Positions 6,967 through 13,674 of a stretch of DNA of 35,333 nt are shown in pieces (position 1 is the first letter of the stretch; each line of letters begins with the position of its first letter). Under the pieces are notes generated by a model. It worked only from the letters and a program-made list of their open reading frames with translations, was not told the DNA's origin and made no database searches. The stretch lies in NCBI RefSeq assembly GCF_003333325.1, contig NZ_QOLC01000031.1, forward strand, positions 1 to 35,333, written 5' to 3'. A program made the position numbers and the translations under genes. Source of the DNA: Candidatus Ulvibacter alkanivorans. Its GTDB lineage: Bacteria > Bacteroidota > Bacteroidia > Flavobacteriales > Flavobacteriaceae.

Positions 6967-8277
6967 ATGGGAACTTTTCAAATTGAAGGCGGACACAAGT
7001 TAAATGGTGAAATTCGCTCGCAAGGAGCTAAGAACGAAGCCTTACAAATTCTTTGTGCCGTATTATTATCTTCCGAAGAAATCGTAATTAATAACATTCC
7101 CGACATTCGGGATGTCAATAAATTAATTGGGATCTTAGAGAATCTAGGTGTAAAAACAACGAAACTTTCTAAAGGAAAATATTCGTTTAAGTCTGATGAC
7201 TTTAATCTCGAATATTTAGAATCTGAACTATTTAAAAAAGAAGGTAGTTCCCTACGTGGTTCTATCATGATTGTTGGGCCGTTGTTGGCGCGCTTCGGAA
7301 AGGGATACATTCCTCGTCCCGGTGGCGATAAGATAGGTAGAAGACGATTAGACACACACTTTGAAGGATTTATAAAATTAGGTGCTAAATTTCGATATAA
7401 TAAAGAAGAGCGTTTTTACGGTGTAGAAGCACCAAACGGACTTACGGGTACGTATATGTTACTGGACCAAGCATCGGTGACAGGAACAGCTAATATTGTA
7501 ATGGCTGCAGTTTTAGCGAAAGGTACCACTACTATATACAATGCCGCTTGTGAGCCATACTTACAGCAACTTTGTAAGATGCTAAATGCTATGGGCGCCA
7601 AAATAAATGGCGTAGGCTCTAATTTACTTACCATAGAAGGTGTGAGCGAGTTGGGCGGATGTACGCATAGTATCTTGCCCGATATGATCGAAATTGGAAG
7701 CTGGATAGGATTGGCAGCCATGACCCGAAGCGAGATCACTATTAAAGATGTTAGCTGGGAAAACCTAGGATTGATCCCGGATACCTTTAGAAAATTAGGA
7801 ATTACGCTGGAAAAACGCGGAGACGATATTTTTATCCCATCACAAGATAGTTACGAGATCCAAGGATATATCGATGGCTCAATACTAACTGTAGCCGATG
7901 CACCATGGCCCGGTTTTACGCCAGATCTTTTAAGCATCGTATTAGTCGTGTGTACACAAGCCAAAGGAAGCGTGCTCATTCATCAAAAAATGTTCGAGAG
8001 CAGATTGTTCTTTGTCGATAAACTTATCGATATGGGCGCCAAGATCATTTTATGTGACCCTCATCGCGCAACAGTAATTGGTCATAATTTTACTTCTAGT
8101 TTAAAGGCTACGACCATGGTATCTCCGGATATTAGAGCGGGAATCTCACTGCTTATAGCGGCCTTATCGGCAAAGGGTACAAGTACTATTCACAACATTG
8201 AACAAATAGATCGCGGTTACGAACGCATTGATGAACGTCTGCGTGCAATAGGAGCCAAGATCAAACGAATTGATTAA
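6967..8277 (+). CDS. murA: UDP-N-acetylglucosamine 1-carboxyvinyltransferase
   Basis: Transfers enolpyruvate from PEP to UDP-GlcNAc, the first committed step of peptidoglycan synthesis. The 436 aa form two inside-out alpha/beta domains of the EPSP-synthase fold. QGAKNEAL (19-26) carries the catalytic K22/N23 pair. The active-site loop reads RPGGDKIGRRRLD, so D121 stands where most bacteria have the fosfomycin-sensitive Cys115. This Cys-to-Asp change is known in Mycobacterium, Chlamydia and Borrelia and makes the enzyme fosfomycin-insensitive; I infer the same here. The gene follows DUF4290 by 17 bases and ends at a bidirectional terminator. Confidence 0.97.
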   Translation: MGTFQIEGGHKLNGEIRSQGAKNEALQILCAVLLSSEEIVINNIPDIRDVNKLIGILENLGVKTTKLSKGKYSFKSDDFNLEYLESELFKKEGSSLRGSIMIVGPLLARFGKGYIPRPGGDKIGRRRLDTHFEGFIKLGAKFRYNKEERFYGVEAPNGLTGTYMLLDQASVTGTANIVMAAVLAKGTTTIYNAACEPYLQQLCKMLNAMGAKINGVGSNLLTIEGVSELGGCTHSILPDMIEIGSWIGLAAMTRSEITIKDVSWENLGLIPDTFRKLGITLEKRGDDIFIPSQDSYEIQGYIDGSILTVADAPWPGFTPDLLSIVLVVCTQAKGSVLIHQKMFESRLFFVDKLIDMGAKIILCDPHRATVIGHNFTSSLKATTMVSPDIRAGISLLIAALSAKGTSTIHNIEQIDRGYERIDERLRAIGAKIKRID

Positions 8278-8310
8278 AAAAAAAGCCTCCAATGTTGGAG
8301 GCTTTTTTTT
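8276..8310. terminator. Bidirectional intrinsic terminator (murA / coiled-coil gene)
   Basis: GCCTCC (8285-8290) pairs with GGAGGC (8297-8302), flanked by an A-run (8276-8284) and a T-run (8303-8310), so it can act in both directions between two convergent genes. Confidence 0.93.
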
Positions 8311-8896
8311 ATGATTTCCGATTCTTGTTTATTTCGTCTTGTAGCTTTCTTCGCAACTGCTGTTGTTCTTCCAATTTCTTTTGTCTGTGTTTTTCAAACT
8401 CGATCTCAGTTTCTGCCAATTTCAATTGAGCGGCCTTGGTTACCGAATGACTGTTCTTAAATTTATAGATAAAGAAACCAAGCGCAACTAATAAAATACC
8501 GATGATAGACCACATTATCGTATTGTAAGTAGCTTTCTCTGTTAAAACACCAAATATTTCTATTCCGTTCTCCTTTTCCTTAGATCTCGCTAGATCTTCT
8601 TGGGTCGTCTTTAAATTATCTTCTAAGGTGGATATAGTGTTAGTTTGCGTATCGATCTCAGCTTGTGCTTCAGATATCTTAGCTTCCAACGCTGCTACCG
8701 AATCTAATATGTTTTGACGTAATTTATTAATTTGGTTACGATTAATAACCTTGTATTGTTCATAGTTATTCGATTCATCGATTACTTCGACAAATTGTTC
8801 TTCTAAGGTATTGGTTTTTGGTTGTACGGTTTCTTGTGCCAGGAGGGGACAGGCCAAGAATAGGATGGCTAAGAATGTAAAAATTTTCATCTTCAT
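8309..8896 (-). CDS. Coiled-coil single-pass membrane protein, unknown function
   Basis: I do not recognise a functional family. The 195 aa from ATG 8896 show a signal peptide (KIFTFLAILFLACPLLAQ, 4-21), a long coiled coil rich in Leu, Glu, Gln and Lys (about 55-108), one transmembrane helix (about 126-146) and a second basic coiled coil (about 152-195). The likely topology is an N-terminal coiled coil outside and a C-terminal one in the cytoplasm. I chose ATG 8896 over an upstream ATG at 8965 because it begins directly at the signal peptide and the probable promoter lies between the two. From memory, such proteins in this family are sometimes mislabelled as a tRNA methyltransferase; nothing here supports that. 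It ends in the shared terminator. Confidence 0.8.
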   Translation of the reverse strand: MKMKIFTFLAILFLACPLLAQETVQPKTNTLEEQFVEVIDESNNYEQYKVINRNQINKLRQNILDSVAALEAKISEAQAEIDTQTNTISTLEDNLKTTQEDLARSKEKENGIEIFGVLTEKATYNTIMWSIIGILLVALGFFIYKFKNSHSVTKAAQLKLAETEIEFEKHRQKKLEEQQQLRRKLQDEINKNRKS

Positions 8897-8933
8897 GATG
8901 TCAGAGTTAGGATTGTTGTGTGCTTTAACACCA

Positions 8934-8965
8934 CAAGAGTATAAAAATTGTGTAAAAACACCCAA
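8934..8965 (-). promoter_or_regulatory. Probable promoter of the coiled-coil gene (TTG-N21-TACTCTTG)
   Basis: On the minus strand TACTCTTG (8941-8934) differs from TAnnTTTG by one base and is preceded by TTG (8965-8963) with a 21-base spacer. It lies 37 bases before the chosen ATG and inside the longer alternative ORF, which argues against the longer start. Confidence 0.42.
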
Positions 8966-9000
8966 TTTTATGGGGGAATTAGATTTTTTTTAACAGCTGC

Positions 9001-9228
9001 CTAATTGTCGTTATAACAATAATTAAGAGCTCCGGAAGGGCATTTTCGTACCTGGCAAATAATCTTTTTGGTATCAGCGCCTTCAAGATTGATCCATGGG
9101 ATCACAGTAGTTCTAAAAACTTCGGAAAGACCTTTAGCACACGTTTCGGCATGAATGCATTTTTTGGGTTCGTAGGTAACGGTAATCTCACCATTGGTGA
9201 AATTGTTTTCATAGGTTTCCATAAGCAT
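9001..9228 (-). CDS. Small (4Fe-4S) mono-cluster protein, YjdI/Fer4_19 type
   Basis: A 75-aa iron-sulfur protein. CIHAETC (C24, C30), PWINLEG (about 44-50) and CQVRKCPSGAL (C58, C63) match the divergent 4Fe-4S mono-cluster domain (Fer4_19, as in E. coli YjdI); C71 is an extra cysteine. It probably acts as a small electron carrier or as partner of a CDGSH/N-acetyltransferase protein, as the family often does, but no such neighbour is seen. Translation may start at ATG 9228 or ATG 9222 (two residues shorter). The gene is leftward, downstream of the photolyase cluster, and appears to have its own promoter overlapped by an inverted repeat. Confidence 0.88.
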   Translation of the reverse strand: MLMETYENNFTNGEITVTYEPKKCIHAETCAKGLSEVFRTTVIPWINLEGADTKKIICQVRKCPSGALNYCYNDN

Positions 9229-9259
9229 AAATTTGGGGGTTATGTAATCGCCTAGTAAT

Positions 9260-9267
9260 CAAATATA
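9260..9267 (-). promoter_or_regulatory. -7 element TATATTTG of the Fe-S protein gene
   Basis: TATATTTG on the minus strand fits TAnnTTTG and lies about 31 bases before the ATG at 9228. The nearest TTG elements upstream are at non-ideal spacings of 14 (9284-9282) and 27 bases (9297-9295). Confidence 0.45.
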
Positions 9268-9294
9268 TCGATAAATATATGCAATTTATCGATA
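9266..9294. repeat. 11-bp perfect inverted repeat, candidate operator
   Basis: TATCGATAAAT (9266-9276) and ATTTATCGATA (9284-9294) are exact inverted copies separated by 7 bases, and each arm contains the palindrome TATCGATA. The repeat overlaps the -7 element and occupies the promoter spacer of the Fe-S gene, a classic operator position. It is also AT-rich and close to the photolyase 3' end, but has no T-run, so it is unlikely to be a terminator. Confidence 0.6.
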
Positions 9295-9328
9295 CAAATA
9301 ACAATTATTGTAGAAAATTCTTACAAAA

Positions 9329-10639
9329 TTAATTATTAACGGCTTTTTTATAAGTGCTTAATGCACGTTCACGTGCTTCTTTATGATCGACCATTTTGTC
9401 CGGATAGGAATCGCTATCCAATTCATCGATCCAAGTGTGTAGATACTTCTTTTTCGGATCAAACTTTTCAATTTGAGTGGTTGGGTTAAAAATTCTAAAA
9501 TACGGAGCAGCATCTACACCGCTTCCTGCTGCCCATTGCCAATTACCAACATTACTGGCTTGTTCGTAGTCCAACAGTTTCTCAGCAAAATACGCTTCTC
9601 CCCAACGCCAGTCGATCAATAAATGTTTGCATAAAAAACTTGCTACTACCATTCGCACCCGATTGTGCATATAACCGGTTTCATTTAATTGCCGCATTCC
9701 TGCATCCACCATTGGATAGCCCGTCATTCCATTTTTCCATTTTTCAAATTCAGCTTCATTGTTTCGCCATGACACCCTATCGTATTTTTTTCTGAAGGCA
9801 TTGTTTACAGTTTCTGGAAAATGCCATAAGATCTGCATAAAGAATTCGCGCCATATCAGTTCTTCCCAAAAGGTATCATTCTTGGCTGTAATGGCTTTCT
9901 TCATCATTTTTCGTATGCTTACCGTTCCAAATCGTAAATGAGGTCCCAAACGTGATGTTCCTTGTTTGGCAGGAATGTCACGTGTCTCGTTATATGCGTC
10001 GAGAGTTGAGGGGGTTACGTCGTATTCAGGGATACTAATACTTGATTTGGTAAAGCCAATATCTGATAAGGATAAATTCGGAAGTCTTGAATGCGCCACC
10101 AAATTCTTCATATGTTGGGAAGTATAATAGATCTTTAGGTGCTCCTCGGCTTCAAACTTTGCTTTCCAAGTTTTCATATAGGGCGTATAGACCACATAAG
10201 GGTCACCATCATCTTTTACCACTTCGTCTTTCTCAAAGATGACTTGATCTTTATACGTATAGAATCCTATTTCTTTTTCTGAAAGGAATTCTTTTACGGT
10301 GGTATCTCGGTCGGTAGCATAGGGTTCGTAGTCGTGGTTGGTGATTACATTTTGAACGTTAAATTCTGAAACCACCGACTTAAAAACCTCCAATGGTTTC
10401 CCATGATACATAGCAATACTGCTTTCATGCTCTGCTTGTAATGTTTTACGCATCTTCTGAAGCGTCTCGTGTATAAAAGTAACACGGGCGTCATCTTTGG
10501 GTAATTCATCTAGGATCTCCGTATCAAAAATAAAGATGGGCAATACTGGATGCTGCCCTTGTAAGGCCTTATAAAATCCTACATTGTCGTCTAACCGAAG
10601 GTCCCTTCGAAACCAAAAAATGTTTACCGGTCCTTCCAT
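9329..10639 (-). CDS. phrB: Cryptochrome/DNA photolyase family protein (class I type)
   Basis: A flavoprotein of 436 aa that probably reverses cyclobutane pyrimidine dimers using blue light. The N-terminal photolyase domain starts NIFWFRRDLRLDDN. The C-terminal FAD-binding domain carries TSRLGPHLRFGTVSIR, WREFFMQ, and NWQWAAGSGVDAAPYFRIFNP, the signature of class I CPD photolyase rather than 6-4 photolyase or DASH. It is slightly shorter than the E. coli enzyme. Its ATG directly follows the SDR stop codon (0-base gap), so it is the last gene of the 38aa-SRPBCC-SDR-photolyase unit. Class I CPD is a motif-level call; the antenna cofactor cannot be read from sequence. Confidence 0.93.
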   Translation of the reverse strand: MEGPVNIFWFRRDLRLDDNVGFYKALQGQHPVLPIFIFDTEILDELPKDDARVTFIHETLQKMRKTLQAEHESSIAMYHGKPLEVFKSVVSEFNVQNVITNHDYEPYATDRDTTVKEFLSEKEIGFYTYKDQVIFEKDEVVKDDGDPYVVYTPYMKTWKAKFEAEEHLKIYYTSQHMKNLVAHSRLPNLSLSDIGFTKSSISIPEYDVTPSTLDAYNETRDIPAKQGTSRLGPHLRFGTVSIRKMMKKAITAKNDTFWEELIWREFFMQILWHFPETVNNAFRKKYDRVSWRNNEAEFEKWKNGMTGYPMVDAGMRQLNETGYMHNRVRMVVASFLCKHLLIDWRWGEAYFAEKLLDYEQASNVGNWQWAAGSGVDAAPYFRIFNPTTQIEKFDPKKKYLHTWIDELDSDSYPDKMVDHKEARERALSTYKKAVNN

Positions 10640-11335
10640 TTACTGAATGTTTAGCGTGGAGAGTCCACCGTCTACTCCAATAACTTGACCAGTGATCCAA
10701 CCACTGTTTTCTTGAAGCAAGTACACGGCCATAGAAGCAATATCGGAGGCTTCTCCAACTCTTTGTAATGGATGTCGTGCTGCCATTTTTTCTTTTTTTG
10801 AATCGTTCGATAATAGTTTTGAAGCCAATGGAGTATCGGTTAAGGAAGGAGCTATAACATTGACTCTAAAATTTGGGGCATACTCGGCAGCAAGCGCTTT
10901 TGCAAAGCCTTCCAAGGCTCCTTTCGCAGCAGCAACACTTGTGTGAAAAGGCATGCCCATCTTGACGGCAACCGTGCTAAAGAAAACTAGACTAGCTTGA
11001 TCGGCGGCCTTTAATTTTGGGAGTAACCCATGAACTGTTTTTACTAACGCCATAAAGTTTAGTTCCATGTCATCGCGAAATGTTTTCATGTTCATCATCT
11101 TGAACGGTTTTAAATTAATACTCCCCGGACAGTAAACGAGTCCGTGAATTTTTTCTGGCAGCTCCAGACCACTAATGTCGTCCTCTAAGGCATTAAAAGA
11201 TAGGTAAGTGGCTTCTTCAGGAATATTTTCATTGCTTCTAGCCGCAATATAGACTTGATGGGTGTTCGTTAATTTAGTGGCGATCTCATTACCAATTCCA
11301 TAGGAACCACCAATGAGCAGAATGTTCTTTTTCAT
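10640..11335 (-). CDS. SDR-like protein lacking the catalytic Tyr
   Basis: A Rossmann-fold protein of 231 aa with the nucleotide-binding GGSYGIG (9-15), the NAG-like segment YCPGSINLKPF and the C-terminal IAPSLTDTPLA and TGQVIGVDGGLS segments of short-chain dehydrogenases. The catalytic Ser is present (S120 in FFSTVAV) and so is Lys (K138), but the YxxxK motif reads VAAAK, with V134 at the Tyr position. A normal alcohol/ketone dehydrogenase role is therefore doubtful, and it may be a binding or non-classical SDR. It lies between SRPBCC (3-base gap) and photolyase (no gap), an arrangement I recall from other Flavobacteriia. The substrate is unknown. Confidence 0.88.
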   Translation of the reverse strand: MKKNILLIGGSYGIGNEIATKLTNTHQVYIAARSNENIPEEATYLSFNALEDDISGLELPEKIHGLVYCPGSINLKPFKMMNMKTFRDDMELNFMALVKTVHGLLPKLKAADQASLVFFSTVAVKMGMPFHTSVAAAKGALEGFAKALAAEYAPNFRVNVIAPSLTDTPLASKLLSNDSKKEKMAARHPLQRVGEASDIASMAVYLLQENSGWITGQVIGVDGGLSTLNIQ

Positions 11336-11338
11336 AGA

Positions 11339-11800
11339 TTATATTTTTCCGAAGAGATCCTCCAACTTCTTCTTCCGGTAGTTAAAAATTTCGTCCAATT
11401 TCGGTTTTACCAAGAACGGATGTACCATTCTACCGAGGAAACCAAAAGGAAGCTTATAGTGAATTAGGTCTTCCATTTCAACACCACCCTCAATTTCTTT
11501 AATAAAATGTTTGTGATGCCATAACGCATAGGGCCCAAATCGCTGCTCATCGACGAAATAAGCACCTTCGTTAACGTGAGTGATCTCTGTAACCCATTTC
11601 GTCTTTATGTTAAAGGCAGGAGTTACGATATATTCTATAATTTGCCCTGCATACATAGCGCGATCTGCACCCGATCGAATATGAAAACCCATATAATCTG
11701 GCGTGATCGTCTTTAAATTTTTGGGATCAGAAAGGAATGCCCATGCCTCTTGTTTAGAGATGGGTAATCGTTGTGTGGCGTGTAAGGAATAAATCTTCAT
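11339..11800 (-). CDS. SRPBCC family protein (polyketide cyclase-like fold)
   Basis: A 153-aa helix-grip protein. HATQRLPISKQEAWAFLSDP at the N-terminus is the usual start of SRPBCC (START/Bet v1) ligand-binding domains, and MEDLIHYKLPFGFLGRMVHPF near residues 110-130 forms the last strand and long helix. Such proteins bind hydrophobic ligands; the ligand is unknown. It precedes the SDR-like protein by 3 bases and follows the 38-aa gene by 17 bases, so the three or four genes form one transcript. A shared role in light response or lipid/pigment handling is inference from the photolyase neighbour. Confidence 0.88.
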   Translation of the reverse strand: MKIYSLHATQRLPISKQEAWAFLSDPKNLKTITPDYMGFHIRSGADRAMYAGQIIEYIVTPAFNIKTKWVTEITHVNEGAYFVDEQRFGPYALWHHKHFIKEIEGGVEMEDLIHYKLPFGFLGRMVHPFLVKPKLDEIFNYRKKKLEDLFGKI

Positions 11801-11817
11801 TAGCAGTATCTCGTATG

Positions 11818-11934
11818 TTAGCGTCTTTTAGCAATAGTAAGTCGCTTGTTCATACGAGCTAACCTATACAGGTCGTAGCCAATGTTTTTTTTAGATTTTT
11901 TAAATCCTAATATTTTTTTCAATAGCGCAAACAT
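11818..11934 (-). CDS. 38-aa basic small protein at the head of the photolyase cluster
   Basis: The reading frame from ATG 11934 to TAA 11818 encodes 38 residues: a hydrophobic start MFALLKKILGF, a Lys-rich stretch, then IGYDLYRLARMNKRL and a terminal Arg pair. The mix of hydrophobic and many basic residues suggests a membrane- or RNA-associated peptide, with no known family. It lies 17 bases before the SRPBCC start and 63 bases after the aquaporin stop, in the same direction. The gap would otherwise be 197 bases of unexplained DNA. Conservation in relatives was not checked, so this is a probable, not proven, gene. Confidence 0.55.
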   Translation of the reverse strand: MFALLKKILGFKKSKKNIGYDLYRLARMNKRLTIAKRR

Positions 11935-11938
11935 CTTC

Positions 11939-11958
11939 TAACTTTTTGAGTAAAGTTA
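11939..11958. repeat. Inverted repeat directly before the 38-aa gene
   Basis: TAACTTT (11939-11945) and AAAGTTA (11952-11958) are perfect 7-bp inverted arms with a 6-base spacer, ending 5 bases before the ATG of the 38-aa gene on the minus strand. It has no T-run and could be a leader hairpin or operator; AT-rich chance pairing is possible. Confidence 0.35.
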
Positions 11959-11997
11959 AAACTGTTTTATCTATTAAAGAAACACTTAAACAAAACA

Positions 11998-12660
11998 TTA
12001 ACACTCCTCATCACAACATTGTTCGTCTTTCACCAGTCGGCAGCTCATCACTGCGAGCAGCATTCCAACGATAGGAGCTAGAATATAGAGCCACAGGTCT
12101 TGAAGTTGCCATGAGAGTAGTGCAGGAGCTATAGAGCGCGCCGGATTCATGGAAGCGCCTGTAATGGGACCGGCGAATAACGCTTCGAGCAAGACAACAC
12201 CACCAATAGCGATTCCGGCGATTACACCAATTTCTTTAGAACCAGTCGAGACGTTAATGATGACTAACATTAGGAAAAAAGATAGGATGATCTCAAAGAC
12301 AAACACACGAAATACATCGATGCCAGGCAGCGTGGCTCCCAGGGTTTCACTATCGGGAAATAAAAATAAGATCAATCCGCTAGCGATCACTGCGCCAAAG
12401 ATTTGAGCCACGACATATTTGGGAACGTCCTTCCAAGGAAATTTTTTTGCATAGGCAAAAGCAATTGTGACTGCCGGATTAATATGAGCACCGCTAATAT
12501 CACCAAATGCGTAGATCATTGCCATCACGATAAGCCCAAAGGTGACGGCCACCCCGGGATGTGTGACGACACCATTTGTAAATTCATTAATTACGATAGC
12601 TCCCGTACCACAAAATACGAGTGCAAAGGTGCCGATGGCTTCAGAAATATAGCGTTTCAT
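11998..12660 (-). CDS. MIP family channel (aquaporin/aquaglyceroporin-like)
   Basis: A six-helix channel of 220 aa with both NPA motifs: HINPAV (N61) and SMNPARS (N172). By alignment of the motif spacing to AqpZ and GlpF, the selectivity filter is F41, A160, A169 and R175. This is neither the water type (F-H-T-R) nor the glycerol type (W-G-F-R), so a wider pore of unknown solute is likely. The C-terminus is unusual: after the last helix it ends KDEQCCDEEC, with Cys at 215, 216 and 220. The gene is upstream of the 38-aa gene in the same direction. No metalloid-resistance gene is nearby. Family call is firm; solute is unknown. Confidence 0.94.
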   Translation of the reverse strand: MKRYISEAIGTFALVFCGTGAIVINEFTNGVVTHPGVAVTFGLIVMAMIYAFGDISGAHINPAVTIAFAYAKKFPWKDVPKYVVAQIFGAVIASGLILFLFPDSETLGATLPGIDVFRVFVFEIILSFFLMLVIINVSTGSKEIGVIAGIAIGGVVLLEALFAGPITGASMNPARSIAPALLSWQLQDLWLYILAPIVGMLLAVMSCRLVKDEQCCDEEC

Positions 12661-12664
12661 AGTG

Positions 12665-12672
12665 CAAAAATA
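12665..12672 (-). promoter_or_regulatory. -7 element TATTTTTG of the channel gene, possibly leaderless
   Basis: TATTTTTG on the minus strand ends only 4 bases before the ATG at 12660, so a start at normal distance would fall on or next to the A of ATG. No clear -33 element is seen. It could be a chance AT match. Confidence 0.35.
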
Positions 12673-12730
12673 GCATTGTTTTTCTAACCTATTTTAAGGT
12701 TTTGTTAACTATTTAAAAATTACTGCTTTG

Positions 12731-12738
12731 TACCTTCG
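12731..12738 (+). promoter_or_regulatory. -7-like element TACCTTCG before the DUF2911 gene
   Basis: One mismatch to TAnnTTTG (TTCG for TTTG), 33 bases before the ATG at 12772. A TTTG lies at 12701-12704, a rather long spacer (26). Weak support. Confidence 0.3.
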
Positions 12739-12771
12739 TAACAATCGAAATAATTCATTAAAACCAAACCC

Positions 12772-13617
12772 ATGAAAAAAATTTTCCTTTTCGTATTTGC
12801 TGCGGCTTTATCAGTTAGTTTACAAGCACAAATACAAACACCAGCCCCTAGTCCTTCACAGAAGATCGAACAGAAAGTAGGTCTTACTGATGTTACACTA
12901 GAATATTCCCGACCAGCCATGCGAGGAAGAACCATCTTTGGTGGTTTGGTACCTTACGACAAAATGTGGCGAACTGGTGCAAATGCCAACACAAAAATTA
13001 CATTTAGTGATCCTGTAGAGGTAGGCGGTACAAAATTAGCTGCCGGCTCGTATGCGATCTATACCAAACCAGGTAAAACCAATTGGGATGTATACTTCTA
13101 TAGCGATGCTAATAACTGGGGTACCCCACAAGAATGGGATGATAGTAAAGTAGCTGCCAAGGTAACAGTACCTTCCTACCCAATGCCAATGGATATCGAA
13201 TCTTTTACAATGTCGTTTGATGATGTCACTAACGACACTGCCAATCTAGGGATACTTTGGGAAAAATCGTATGTTGGAGTTCCTATCAAATTCAATACCG
13301 ATGAGATGGTGTCTGCAAGTATTAACCAAGTAATGAATGGACCAAGCGCCAACGATTACTATGCAGCAGCAGTTTATTATTTAGAAGCAGGAAAAGATAT
13401 TAATAAGGCGAAATCTTGGATAGATACTGCAATCGAATTACGCGAACAACCTGCATTTTGGTACCACAGACAACAATCGTTGATCTATGCTAAAGCAGGT
13501 GATAAAAAAGGTGCTGTACAAGCAGCGCAGAAGTCTTTAGAGCTTGCAAAAGCAGCCGGAAACGACGACTATATTGCCTTAAATAAAAAGTCTTTAAAAG
13601 AATGGGGAGCAATGTAA
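12772..13617 (+). CDS. Secreted DUF2911 protein with C-terminal TPR-like region
   Basis: A 281-aa exported protein. A clear signal peptide (KKIFLFVFAAALSVSLQAQ, 2-20) precedes a DUF2911 domain, with EYSRPAMRGRTIFGGLVPYD and MWRTGANANTKITFSDPVEVGG as hallmark blocks and a beta-rich region to about residue 170. The C-terminal 90 residues are helical with repeated Ala/Tyr/Lys patterns (YYLEAGKDINKAKSWIDTA and YAKAGDKKGAVQAAQKS), like two TPR units. Family members are secreted or periplasmic; function is unknown. It is monocistronic, with its own terminator at 13643-13671. Confidence 0.92.
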   Translation: MKKIFLFVFAAALSVSLQAQIQTPAPSPSQKIEQKVGLTDVTLEYSRPAMRGRTIFGGLVPYDKMWRTGANANTKITFSDPVEVGGTKLAAGSYAIYTKPGKTNWDVYFYSDANNWGTPQEWDDSKVAAKVTVPSYPMPMDIESFTMSFDDVTNDTANLGILWEKSYVGVPIKFNTDEMVSASINQVMNGPSANDYYAAAVYYLEAGKDINKAKSWIDTAIELREQPAFWYHRQQSLIYAKAGDKKGAVQAAQKSLELAKAAGNDDYIALNKKSLKEWGAM

Positions 13618-13642
13618 GTATTGTTGTTTTTACTTAACTCTA

Positions 13643-13671
13643 ACGCCTCATATTTATTGAGGCGTTTTTTT
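13643..13671 (+). terminator. Intrinsic terminator of the DUF2911 gene
   Basis: ACGCCTCA (13643-13650) pairs with TGAGGCGT (13658-13665; 7-base loop) and is followed by seven T. The left side is not A-rich, so it serves the rightward gene and not the convergent symporter gene. Confidence 0.92.
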
Positions 13672-13674
13672 ATG

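Noticed and set aside
9298..9328. Terminator of the photolyase unit
   Set aside because: Only imperfect AT-rich pairing and no clear T-run on the minus strand; not callable.
11998..12660. Arsenic-type channel (AqpS-like) link
   Set aside because: No ars genes lie nearby; the Cys tail alone does not prove metalloid transport.
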